64,000 nt of DNA, from positions 496,001 through 560,000 of the forward strand of contig CAVSEV010000012.1 of assembly GCA_963727015.1 (NCBI GenBank), read 5' to 3'. A program made the translations under genes and the position numbers. Under the pieces are notes generated by a model that did no database searches, was not told where the DNA came from, and saw only the letters and a program-made list of their open reading frames with translations. Position 1 is the first letter of the stretch. Each line of letters starts with the position of its first letter. Below, in pieces: positions 8,913 through 16,692 of this stretch. Origin of the DNA: DATFVJ01 sp963727015. Its GTDB lineage: Bacteria > Actinomycetota > Actinomycetes > Streptosporangiales > Streptosporangiaceae.

Positions 8913-9440
8913 ATGTCCGTCCGCCGGCTGAATCACGCTGTGCTTTACGTCAGCAATGTGTCACGTTCGGTGCGGTTCTACCGCGAGACGCTCGGTTTCG
9001 AGATCGCGACCGAGATCGCAGGCCGCGCCGCCTTCCTGCGCGCACAAGGCAGCTCTAACGACCATGACCTCGGGCTGTTCCAGGCCGGAGATTCCGCGCG
9101 GTCAGACAGCGGCCAGGGCGCCCGGCTTTCCGGTGGCGCACCGCGCCCAGGGCTGTACCACCTCGCCTGGGAGGTCGGGACCCTGCCCGAGCTTGCCGAG
9201 ACGCGCGGCAAGCTCGCTGCGCACGGTGCCCTCGTCGGCGCGAGCGACCACCGGGTGTCGAAATCGCTCTATGCGAAGGATCCTGACGGTATCGAGTTCG
9301 AGGTGATGTGGCGGGTCCCTGCGCAGGACTGGGTGGACGAGCTGCGCAAGGGCGACATGATCGCGCCGCTCGACCTGGACGCGGCGCTGGCTCGCTGGGG
9401 TGACCTCGTGACAGGCGCAGCCGCAGGCTCGGCGACCTGA
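8913..9440 (+). CDS. VOC-family (glyoxalase/extradiol dioxygenase-like) protein
   Basis: 175 aa, two beta-alpha-beta-beta-beta modules of the vicinal oxygen chelate fold: LNHAVLYVSNVSRSVRFYRETLGF at the N-terminus and GLYHLAWEV / SKSLYAKDPDGIEFEVMW in the second half. Candidate metal ligands are the His in LNHAV, the His in YHLAW and the Glu in EFEVMW, the pattern of catechol 2,3-dioxygenase-like members. ATG 8913 is preceded by GAGGAG at 8899-8904; longer frames upstream lack family similarity. Substrate cannot be inferred; there is no aromatic-degradation gene next to it. Confidence 0.85.
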   Translation: MSVRRLNHAVLYVSNVSRSVRFYRETLGFEIATEIAGRAAFLRAQGSSNDHDLGLFQAGDSARSDSGQGARLSGGAPRPGLYHLAWEVGTLPELAETRGKLAAHGALVGASDHRVSKSLYAKDPDGIEFEVMWRVPAQDWVDELRKGDMIAPLDLDAALARWGDLVTGAAAGSAT

Positions 9441-9660
9441 CCCCGGCAGGGCGCGCGGGGCGCGGAGGCCGGCGAGGCGGGGAGGCGAGCGGGGCGCGCA
9501 GGGGGGCGCGCAAGACGCGGGCCCGGTGGGGCGCGCGGGGCGCGGAGGCGCGCGGGGCGCGGAGGCCGGCGAGGCGCGCGGAGGCCGGCGAGGCGCGCGG
9601 GGCGCGGAGGCCAGCCGGGAGCGCAAGGCACCGGGGCCGGGCGAGGCACGGGGCAGCAAT
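9441..9660. repeat. GC-rich low-complexity intergenic repeat
   Basis: Irregular repetition of GGGGCGCGGAGGCCGGCGAGG and shorter fragments over ~220 bp, ending before the less GC-rich stretch at ~9660-9720 that precedes the next gene. No gene-like frame or protein similarity was recognised in it; open frames through it are compositional. Confidence 0.6.
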
Positions 9661-9726
9661 TTTCCCTCGGCCGCACCGATCAGCCAGTATTATTACTAAC
9701 CGGTAGGTATCGGATAGGGGGCGAAT

Positions 9727-11667
9727 GTGCGGTCTCCTGAGCAGCTACGCAGCCGCGCCGTACGCACGGTCCGCAGCGTTACACGGAGTACGGGGACGGC
9801 GGCAGCGGCGGCAGCAGAGCCCGGCGCCGCCGCGGCGCCGGACGGCACCGTCGCGACAGCTCGGGGCAGCACCGTCACTGCCGCCCGGGGGAGCAGGGTC
9901 ACGGCCGTGACCGCTGCCAGGGGCGGCGTCGGTGCCAGCGTGATCGCCGCCAGGGGCAGGGCTGCCAGCGCCGCGCGCAAGCTGGGCGCCGCGGCGCTGC
10001 GGCTGCCGCGCGGGACGCACCCGGTGGCCGTCCAGCGCAGTCTTGCCGTGCCGATGCCTGACGGCGTCACCCTGCTCGCGGACAGGTACTTCCCCGCAGA
10101 CATCAGGGACCAGCGCGGCGGCGGGGAACAGCCAGGCAGCGAGGACCGGGCGGCCGGCCGGGATCAGGCGGGCAGCGGGAATCCGCCGGTGATCCTGGTG
10201 CGCTCGCCGTACGGGCGCGGCGGCTTCGTCGGCCTCGCCTACGGCCATTTCTTCGCACAGCACGGCTTCCAGGCGATCGTGCAAAGCGTGCGCGGCACGT
10301 TCGGATCTGGCGGCGTGTTCGATCCACTCGGCAACGAAAGGGCGGACGGGCTTGCCACCGTCGCGTGGCTTAAGGCGCAACCGTGGTTCGGCGGCACGTT
10401 CGCTATGTACGGCCCGAGCTATCTCGGCTACTCCCAGTGGGCGATCGCCGCTGACGCCGGGCCAGAACTCAAGGCCATGGCCGCGCAAATGGCCGCGTCA
10501 CAGTTCCACGACGCGGCCTACGTAGGCGGCGCGTTCGCTCTCGAGTCCACGCTCACCTGGAGCGACCTGACCACCCGCATCGAGCGGCCGATCGGCGGGC
10601 TGACCGCGGGCATCACGTCCATCCGCCGGGCTAGGCGTGCCGCTTCGACGGGACGGCCGCTTGCCGAGCTCGACACGCTCGCCGCGGGTGCGCCGGTGCC
10701 GTTTTTCCAGGACCTGCTGTCCAACACCGCGACCGATGGGCCTTACTGGCAGCAGCGGGACCATAGCGGCAGCGTGGCCGACGTGGCCGTCCCTGTCAGC
10801 CTGCTGGGCGGCTGGTACGACGTGTTCCTGCCGTGGCAGCTGCGGGACTACGCGGTGCTGCGCGAAGCCGGCCGGCAGCCGCAGCTGACGATCGGGCCGT
10901 GGTATCACGCCGACCCGCGGCAGCTGCGCGCGGCGAGCGCTGAAGCGCTCGCCTGGTTCCGCGCCCATCTCCTCGGCGAGCGGTCCCAGCTGCGTGATCA
11001 GCCGGTCCGCCTGTACATCACGGGAGCGGGCGAATGGCGTCAGTATCCGGACTGGCCAGTGCCCGGAATGCGGCAGGAACGCTGGCACCTGCAGCCCGGC
11101 CTGCGCCTTCAGCGCGCGCAGCCCGCGGCGTCGCCACCTGACACCTACCGCTACGATCCCGCGCACCCGACACCCACGCTCAGCGGCCCCACGCTCGTTG
11201 GCAACTCCGAGCCTGAGGACAACCGCCGCCTTGAGATGCGCAAGGACGTGCTCACGTTCACCGGCCCGACGCTGCGGTCCGGCCTGGACATCATCGGGCC
11301 GGTCACCGCCGACCTGTACGTCCGGTCTAACCGCGTCAACACAGACTTGGTCGTCCGGCTCTGCGATGTGGGGCCGACCGGCGCGTCGATTAACGTCTGC
11401 GATGGCGTGCGCCGCCTGGTGCCCGGCAGCCCTGAACCCGCCGCCGACGGCGTGCGGCGCGCGCAGGTCGATCTCTGGCCGGCCGGGCACCGGTTCCTGC
11501 CGGGTCACCGGGTGCGCGTCCAGGTGGCGAGCGGAGCCTACCCGCGGGTCGACCGTAACCCCGGAACCGGCGAGCCCCTGGGCGCCGCCAGCATGGTCAC
11601 CGCTGACCAGGAAGTCTTCCACGACCCCGAACACCCGTCCGCGATCGTGCTGCCCGTAACCGGCTGA
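9727..11667 (+). CDS. CocE/NonD family (S15-like) alpha/beta hydrolase
   Basis: 646-aa serine hydrolase of the cocaine esterase / X-prolyl dipeptidyl peptidase group. Core: MPDGVTLLADRYFP, then LVRSPYGR, QSVRGTFGSGG, nucleophile Ser in GPSYLGYSQW, Asp in GGWYDVFLPWQL and His in IGPWYHADP; the C-terminal jelly-roll domain (LDIIGPVTADLYVRS ... VASGAYPRVDRNP) is complete. The first ~95 residues are an Ala/Thr/Arg-rich extension before the family begins at about HPVAVQRS, so the start (GTG 9727) may be too far upstream. No signal peptide. Substrate (ester or amide) unknown. Confidence 0.85.
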   Translation: MRSPEQLRSRAVRTVRSVTRSTGTAAAAAAEPGAAAAPDGTVATARGSTVTAARGSRVTAVTAARGGVGASVIAARGRAASAARKLGAAALRLPRGTHPVAVQRSLAVPMPDGVTLLADRYFPADIRDQRGGGEQPGSEDRAAGRDQAGSGNPPVILVRSPYGRGGFVGLAYGHFFAQHGFQAIVQSVRGTFGSGGVFDPLGNERADGLATVAWLKAQPWFGGTFAMYGPSYLGYSQWAIAADAGPELKAMAAQMAASQFHDAAYVGGAFALESTLTWSDLTTRIERPIGGLTAGITSIRRARRAASTGRPLAELDTLAAGAPVPFFQDLLSNTATDGPYWQQRDHSGSVADVAVPVSLLGGWYDVFLPWQLRDYAVLREAGRQPQLTIGPWYHADPRQLRAASAEALAWFRAHLLGERSQLRDQPVRLYITGAGEWRQYPDWPVPGMRQERWHLQPGLRLQRAQPAASPPDTYRYDPAHPTPTLSGPTLVGNSEPEDNRRLEMRKDVLTFTGPTLRSGLDIIGPVTADLYVRSNRVNTDLVVRLCDVGPTGASINVCDGVRRLVPGSPEPAADGVRRAQVDLWPAGHRFLPGHRVRVQVASGAYPRVDRNPGTGEPLGAASMVTADQEVFHDPEHPSAIVLPVTG

Positions 11668-11811
11668 CCGCGTGACTCGCCACATGCAAGCGCACGCGGA
11701 TGAGCCCAGATCACCGTGGAGATCACTGTGACCAGAAGGTGCCAGCTCGCTGCCATCCGCGCTCAACACTGATCTCCGCGCGCCGCCTCTTCCATCGCGG
11801 CACGCCGGTTA

Positions 11812-12519
11812 TCAGGCGGCACGCGCGGCGCGAGCGAGGTGGCGCGCCTGCCGTAGCGGTTCCGGCGTGCGGCGCCTGCACCAGCTTCTTAGCACCACAT
11901 CGACCGCCACGTCGACGCTGGTCCGCCAGGCGGCGTGGACGGCAAGCGGGCGGGTACCTGCCCGAGTCCGCAGCCACCACCCGACCTGCTCGCCGTCGAC
12001 GACGAGCGGGCTCGCGGCGCCGTAACGATCAGGTGGCCAATCCGGATGAGCGGCCGAGTTCCTTTCGTGCGCCGCGAGCAGCCCCCGGTGGGTGACACCG
12101 ACGGTGGGCAGGCCGAGCACCGCACCGAGGTGCAGCGCCAGGCCCGCGCGCCGTGGGTGATCGCGCCCGGTCGCGTTGACGAGCAGCACGGCGGGTTCGG
12201 CAGGCAGGTCACGGACGGCAGCCTCCAGCAGCGGGCCCTCGCGGAGCGCCAGCAGGCCTGGTTCATAACGGCCGCCCGCCGTACCCGCGCGGACCGTTCC
12301 AGCCAGGTGCCGGTGGCCGCGCAGCGCCACCGCGGCGGCCCACGCGGGCTCACCTGCCGCGCCAGGGCCATAGCGGTCACGCCCGAAACACACGAAACAG
12401 CCTGCGATGATCAGATCCCCGGACGGCGGCCGCCAGGCGGGCGGCGCGGCAGCCGCCAGGCGCTGCTGCTCCTCGATCAGGTCATCCGCCCCCGTGGGCC
12501 ACATACCATCCAGTCTCAC
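11812..12519 (-). CDS. Endonuclease V homologue with substituted catalytic residues
   Basis: 235-aa protein aligning along its length with endonuclease V (Nfi), the inosine-directed nuclease: RYEPGLLALREGP, then HPRRAGLALHLGAVLGLPTVGVTHRGLL, then a C-terminal RPLAV segment. Of the four catalytic positions only E94 (LREGP) is kept. The Asp of the AGVDV strand is F42 (AGCFVCF), the Asp of VDGxGxxHPR is N115 (LVNATGRDHPRR), and the late VxxGH His is W198 (AVHAAWRTS). It is probably a nuclease-dead nucleic-acid-binding paralogue. Divergent from arcA. Start could also be the ATG five codons inside. Confidence 0.8.
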   Translation of the reverse strand: MRLDGMWPTGADDLIEEQQRLAAAAPPAWRPPSGDLIIAGCFVCFGRDRYGPGAAGEPAWAAAVALRGHRHLAGTVRAGTAGGRYEPGLLALREGPLLEAAVRDLPAEPAVLLVNATGRDHPRRAGLALHLGAVLGLPTVGVTHRGLLAAHERNSAAHPDWPPDRYGAASPLVVDGEQVGWWLRTRAGTRPLAVHAAWRTSVDVAVDVVLRSWCRRRTPEPLRQARHLARAARAA

Positions 12520-12613
12520 TGGTATTCAGCGGTCGCGCACCGCGCAGCCGTTCGGGAGTAGCGGGTTTGGGGCATTTCTGATCAGGGATTCCCGTGTCTG
12601 CGTGGAGGCAACC
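12520..12613. promoter_or_regulatory. Divergent intergenic region between the EndoV-like gene and arcA
   Basis: 94 bp separating two divergent genes, so both promoters should lie here or just inside the flanking reading frames. GGAGG at 12604-12608, six bases before ATG 12614, is the arcA ribosome binding site. I could not identify convincing -35/-10 hexamers or an ARG box. Confidence 0.45.
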
Positions 12614-13834
12614 ATGGCTCTGCACGTCAACTCCGAGGTCGGCCGCCTCAGGCAGGTCATCGTCCACCGGCCTGGCCTCGAGTTGAGCCGGCTGACCCCG
12701 TCAAACGCCGCCGGCCTGCTATTCGACGACGTGCTGTGGGCACGGCGGGCGGGCGAGGAGCACGACGAGTTCGTCGCGGCGATGCGGACGCGTGGCGTCA
12801 CCGTGCACCTGTTCGGTGACCTGCTCCGCGACACGCTCGCCACGCCCGAGGCGCGCGCCTACGTCCTCGACCGGACCTTTGACGAGCGGTTCTACGGGCC
12901 GATGGCGATCGACGCGGTGCGCAACGCCTTCGACGCCATGGACGTCGACATGCTGGAGCAGTACCTGGTCGGGGGCATTACCAAACGCGAACTGCTCGAG
13001 CGTATCCCGCAGCCGCCCAGTGTCTGGTTCCACTCGCTGGCCCTTGACGACTTCGTCCTCAGCCCGCTGCCGAATCATCTGTACACCAGGGACACCTCGT
13101 GCTGGGTTTACGCCGGTGTGTCGATCAACGCGATGCGCAAGCGGGCCAGGCGGCGCGAGACCATTCACTACGAGGCCCTGTACCGATGGCATCCGATGTT
13201 CGCGGGCAAGCGGTTCGAGGTCTGGAACGAGGGCACCGTAACGGCGCCTGCCACGATGGAAGGCGGCGACGTGATGCCGGTCGGCAACGGCTCGGTGCTG
13301 ATCGGGATGAGTGAGCGGACCCAGCCGCAGACGATCGAGATGCTCGCGCGACGCCTCTTCGCTGCGGGCGGGGCAGCGCGCATCGTCGCGGTCAACATGC
13401 CGAAGGCACGGGCCGTCATGCATCTCGACACGGTCATGACCATGGTCGACCGTGGGGTGTTCACCAAATACGCCGGGCTCGGGATGCTCCCTTCCTACAC
13501 GATCGAGCCAGGTGACAACGAGAAGGAACTCAAGGTCACCGACCATCCGCCGGCCGACATGCATAAGGCGATAGCGGCGGCGCTCGGGCTCGACGAGGTC
13601 AGGATGCTCACCCCGAGCTACGACGTGTACACCGCAGAACGCGAGCAATGGGACGACGGCTGCAACGTTCTGGCCATCGAGCCTGGCGTCGTGATCTCCT
13701 ACGAGCGCAACGACACCACCAACACGTTCCTGCGGCGCAGCGGCATCGAGGTCATCACCATCAGGGGCAACGAGCTTGGCCGTGGCAGGGGCGGCTCGCA
13801 CTGCATGACCTGCCCGGTGGAACGCGACAGTTAG
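12614..13834 (+). CDS. arcA: Arginine deiminase
   Basis: Hydrolyses L-arginine to citrulline and ammonia, first step of the arginine deiminase pathway; cytosolic. 406 aa, family length. Guanidino-modifying enzyme motifs in order: LTPSNAAGLLFDD, LYTRDTS, ATMEGGDV, MHLDTVMT, and the active-site loop GRGGSHCMTCP with catalytic Cys397. ATG 12614 is chosen from the GGAGG site and the conserved N-terminus MALHVNSEVGRLRQVIVHRP. No arcB/arcC/arcD neighbours are present, so it is an isolated deiminase, perhaps for acid or nitrogen stress. A strong stem-loop follows the gene. Confidence 0.95.
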   Translation: MALHVNSEVGRLRQVIVHRPGLELSRLTPSNAAGLLFDDVLWARRAGEEHDEFVAAMRTRGVTVHLFGDLLRDTLATPEARAYVLDRTFDERFYGPMAIDAVRNAFDAMDVDMLEQYLVGGITKRELLERIPQPPSVWFHSLALDDFVLSPLPNHLYTRDTSCWVYAGVSINAMRKRARRRETIHYEALYRWHPMFAGKRFEVWNEGTVTAPATMEGGDVMPVGNGSVLIGMSERTQPQTIEMLARRLFAAGGAARIVAVNMPKARAVMHLDTVMTMVDRGVFTKYAGLGMLPSYTIEPGDNEKELKVTDHPPADMHKAIAAALGLDEVRMLTPSYDVYTAEREQWDDGCNVLAIEPGVVISYERNDTTNTFLRRSGIEVITIRGNELGRGRGGSHCMTCPVERDS

Positions 13835-13839
13835 GTTTT

Positions 13840-13898
13840 CGTGATCATGGTACCTAACCCGGGCCGCGCATATCACGGGGCTAGGTACCACGATCACG
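13840..13898. terminator. Long bidirectional stem-loop between convergent arcA and NUDIX genes
   Basis: Arms 13840-13860 and 13878-13898 (about 21 bp, two mismatches; both contain TAGGTACC and GATCACG or their complements) around a 17-nt loop. It begins six bases after the arcA stop and lies between two convergent genes, so it can terminate both transcripts. Confidence 0.75.
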
Positions 13899-13930
13899 AC
13901 AAGGGACGGTGCGCCTCAGGCCGGACGAGG

Positions 13931-14530
13931 CTAAGAGTGCGCGGCCGGGCCGCGCGTAGCGCCACCATGAACGCCGCGCTCGTGCAGGATCAGCAGGGTG
14001 TACGCGGCCAGGGTGGAATCGTCGGTGATGGCACCGTCGACGATCATCTGCTCGAACGAGCCGCGGGAGACCCATGCCTGGCGCATGTCCTGTTCCTCGT
14101 GTTCGCGCTGCGCCTCGCCATGGTGCAGATCGGTGGCGAGGTAGACGTTGCAGCCCTGCCTGCTCATGCCGTGAGAGCAGTGCAGGAAGCCAAGATGCGC
14201 GAGCGTGCCCGCGCGCAAGCCGGTCTCCTCGGCAAGCTCGCGGCGCGCCAGCTGCTCAGGGTCGGCGGGCGCGCGGTCAGGCATCGTGCCCTGGGGAAAA
14301 CTCCAACTGCGCCGGCCGATCGGGTAGCGATACTCCTCGACCAGGTGGAACCCGCCATCCTCGGCCGGGATGACGAGCGCGAAATCTGGCTTGTCGATAA
14401 CGCCGTAAATGCCGCGTGAGCCATCGGGCCGCTCGATCTGGTCCTCGCGGACGGTCATCCACGCGTTTTCGTAGACGACCCGCGACGACAACTGCCTGAT
14501 GGCGGGTCCGTCGCCCGCTTCGTGGTTCAT
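13931..14530 (-). CDS. NUDIX hydrolase, ADP-ribose pyrophosphatase-like
   Basis: 199-aa nucleoside-diphosphate-X hydrolase. After the N-terminal strand (RVVYENAWMTVREDQIERPDG) comes YRYPIGRRSWSFPQG and a Nudix box ending RELAEETGL. The box is two residues longer between Gly and REL than the textbook GX5EX7REUXEEXGU, as is common in actinobacterial ADP-ribose pyrophosphatase-like members. The length, the WSFPQG segment and the late EEQDM acidic loop fit that subgroup; exact substrate uncertain. Convergent with arcA. Confidence 0.88.
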   Translation of the reverse strand: MNHEAGDGPAIRQLSSRVVYENAWMTVREDQIERPDGSRGIYGVIDKPDFALVIPAEDGGFHLVEEYRYPIGRRSWSFPQGTMPDRAPADPEQLARRELAEETGLRAGTLAHLGFLHCSHGMSRQGCNVYLATDLHHGEAQREHEEQDMRQAWVSRGSFEQMIVDGAITDDSTLAAYTLLILHERGVHGGATRGPAAHS

Positions 14531-14781
14531 CTCCGCGCGCCCGAGATGGCAGGCCTGCGGCGTTCCACAGGCCCGTCGTGGCCCGCAGCGCGCTCCACAG
14601 CGCGCTCCACGGCGCGCTCCACTGGCCCGCCGTGTTCCACCGAGCGGTGCGGCGGGACGACGATGCGGCGGGCGAGCGCGTTAGCCACCCGGGTTTCATG
14701 GTCCTTGCGGACAAGGTGCAGGCACAGGTCGATCCCCGCGGCCGCGCCCGCGGAGGTCAGGATGTCCCCGTCGTTCGACAT
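14527..14781 (-). pseudogene. Remnant of a GlxA/AraC-family transcriptional regulator
   Basis: About 50 codons (DGDILTSAGAAAGIDLCLHLVRKD, then VANALARRIVVPPHR) match the end of the DJ-1/PfpI-like domain of GlxA-type AraC regulators. Upstream the family similarity breaks off in the wrong frame (a YVE fragment is seen in the neighbouring frame), and downstream the expected AraC DNA-binding domain is replaced by a short GGAGCGCGCTGT-type repeat (VERAVERAVER). It is a gene fragment, not a working regulator. Confidence 0.7.
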
Positions 14782-14978
14782 ACGACGGTGTGCATGGCTG
14801 GAATTTAGCGCATGATGTCGTTCCAGTCACTTTCCCGGCCCGCCCCGTGGCCGAGGCTGGCTTCATGGGACAAGGCAGCAGCAGGACTGCAGGTCCGCGG
14901 CGGCCTGCATGGTTATCCGGTCCGTGGTGAATGCGGGCTGTTCGTATGGGCTGGCGAAGATCGTCTAAGGTACAGGCC

Positions 14979-15851
14979 ATGGCTGAGTCGCTGCGATACG
15001 CGGTGGGTGTACCCAATGTCGGCCAGTTCGGTGAGCCGCGGCTGCTGGTGGGTCTTGCGGTGGCCGCCGAGGAGGCCGGCTGGGACGCCTTCTTCGTGTG
15101 GGATCACCTTTTGTACGCCGATCCGCGCTGGCAGGTGGCGGATCCGACCGTGGTGATCTCGGCAGTGGCGGCACGGACCACGAGGATCAGGATCGGTGTG
15201 CTCGTCACGGTTCTGGCCAGGCGGAGGGTGGCCAAGGTGGCGCGCGAGACCGTCACCATCGACCATCTGTCAGCGGGCCGGCTCATCTTCGGCGCCGGGC
15301 TCGGCTCAGTGCCTGCCGAGTTCACCGCGTTCGGTGAGCCCGGCGACGCAAAGGAGCGCGCGGCACGGATGGATGAATCACTCGACCTGCTGAACGCGCT
15401 GTGGACCGGGCAACCGGTGACGTACACCGGTGAGCACCTCACCGCCACCGATGTCACCATGCTCCCGCGACCCCTGCAGGAGCCGCGGATTCCTATCTGG
15501 TGCGCAGGGCGGTGGCCCAACAAGGCTCCCTTCCGGCGCGGCGCGCGGTGGGACGGGGTAATGCCGACGCACACCAGGTACGGCCTCGGCGAGACCATGC
15601 CGCCCGCCGAATTCGACGCGGCGGTGCGCTACACGCAGGCACAGCGCACCGCGCAGACCTCGTTCGACGTGGCGCTGGAGGGGCGCACGGACGGCTCCGC
15701 CGCCGACCGCGGCGCGCAGCATGTTGTGCCCTACGCGCAAGCGGGCCTGACCTGGTGGATCGAGGCGCTTGGCTGGTGGCGCGGCGGCACTGCCGACGCG
15801 CTGACCCGCATCCGCCAAGGACCGCCCCGGATCACTGGCACTCAGGTTTAG
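14979..15851 (+). CDS. LLM-class F420-dependent oxidoreductase (luciferase-like)
   Basis: 290-aa TIM-barrel flavin/F420 oxidoreductase of the bacterial luciferase superfamily. Family landmarks: early strand YAVGVPNVGQFGEP, AEEAGWDAFFVWDHLL, TTRIRIGVLVTVLARR, GRLIFGAGLGS, and RAARMDESLDLLNALWTG, PRIPIWCAGRWPN near the cofactor end. F420 rather than FMN is inferred from the actinobacterial context and the absence of a reductase partner. ATG 14979 is chosen over an upstream open frame because the family starts with this strand. Substrate unknown. The methyltransferase follows 16 bp downstream, so they may be co-transcribed. Confidence 0.85.
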   Translation: MAESLRYAVGVPNVGQFGEPRLLVGLAVAAEEAGWDAFFVWDHLLYADPRWQVADPTVVISAVAARTTRIRIGVLVTVLARRRVAKVARETVTIDHLSAGRLIFGAGLGSVPAEFTAFGEPGDAKERAARMDESLDLLNALWTGQPVTYTGEHLTATDVTMLPRPLQEPRIPIWCAGRWPNKAPFRRGARWDGVMPTHTRYGLGETMPPAEFDAAVRYTQAQRTAQTSFDVALEGRTDGSAADRGAQHVVPYAQAGLTWWIEALGWWRGGTADALTRIRQGPPRITGTQV

Positions 15852-15867
15852 GTAGTCTCGTAGCGAA

Positions 15868-16692
15868 ATGCCTGAGTCATCCGCTAGCCGGCAGCGCAAA
15901 GACCGCTATCCCGGCATCGACACCAGCGTCGCCCATCCGGCCAGGGTGTACGACTACTGGCTCGGCGGCAAGGACAACTTCGCCGCCGACCGCGAGGCGG
16001 GAGATCAGGTGATCGCCGCGCAGCCCGCCATCCTTGTCGGCGTGCGCGCGAACCGCGCGTTCCTCGGGCGTACGGTACGGTACCTGGCCGGCGACATGGG
16101 GATCAGGCAGTTCCTCGACATCGGTACCGGTATCCCGGCCGCCAACAACACCCACGAGGTGGCGCAGTCGCTCGCGCCCGAGTCCCGTGTCGTCTACGTG
16201 GACAACGACCCGATCGTGCTGGTGCACGCCCGCGCGCTGCTGAACAGCACCAAGGGCCCGACCGCCTACCTGGACGCCGATCTGCGTGACACCGGGAAGA
16301 TCCTCAAAGAGGCCGCGCGGACGCTGGACTTAAGTCAGCCGGTCGCGGTGATGCTGCTGATGATCCTGCATCTGATCCCCGATTCCGATGATCCGTACGG
16401 AATCGTGCGGCGGCTGATGGATGCGACTGCGCCTGGCAGCTATCTGGTGCTGTCACATCCGGCAAGCGACATCGACGCGGATGCCGCCGCGCGGGCGGCG
16501 CGGCGATATAACGCGCTCGTGTCCACCGCCCAGACCCGGCGCACGTACGCGCAGGTCTGCCGCTTCTTCGACGGCCTCGACCTGCTCGAGCCCGGGGTCC
16601 TGGCGACCAACAGGTGGCGGCCCGCTGATGGCGTCGGCTCGCCGGGCCGCGCGCCCAATTACGCGGGGGTTGGCCGCAAGCCGGCGATGTGA
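15868..16692 (+). CDS. DUF574 S-adenosyl methyltransferase (copy 1)
   Basis: 274-aa SAM-dependent methyltransferase of the actinobacterial PF04672 family; substrate unknown. Conserved blocks: HPARVYDYWLGGKDNFAADR near residue 25-45, the SAM-binding FLDIGTGIPAANNTHEVAQ, VVYVDNDPIVLVHARALL, YLDADLRDT, and RFFDGLDLLEPGV near the C-terminus. The TGA overlaps the GTG of the DUF2252 gene (GTGA), so the two are translated together. A paralogue is at 44517. Confidence 0.92.
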   Translation: MPESSASRQRKDRYPGIDTSVAHPARVYDYWLGGKDNFAADREAGDQVIAAQPAILVGVRANRAFLGRTVRYLAGDMGIRQFLDIGTGIPAANNTHEVAQSLAPESRVVYVDNDPIVLVHARALLNSTKGPTAYLDADLRDTGKILKEAARTLDLSQPVAVMLLMILHLIPDSDDPYGIVRRLMDATAPGSYLVLSHPASDIDADAAARAARRYNALVSTAQTRRTYAQVCRFFDGLDLLEPGVLATNRWRPADGVGSPGRAPNYAGVGRKPAM

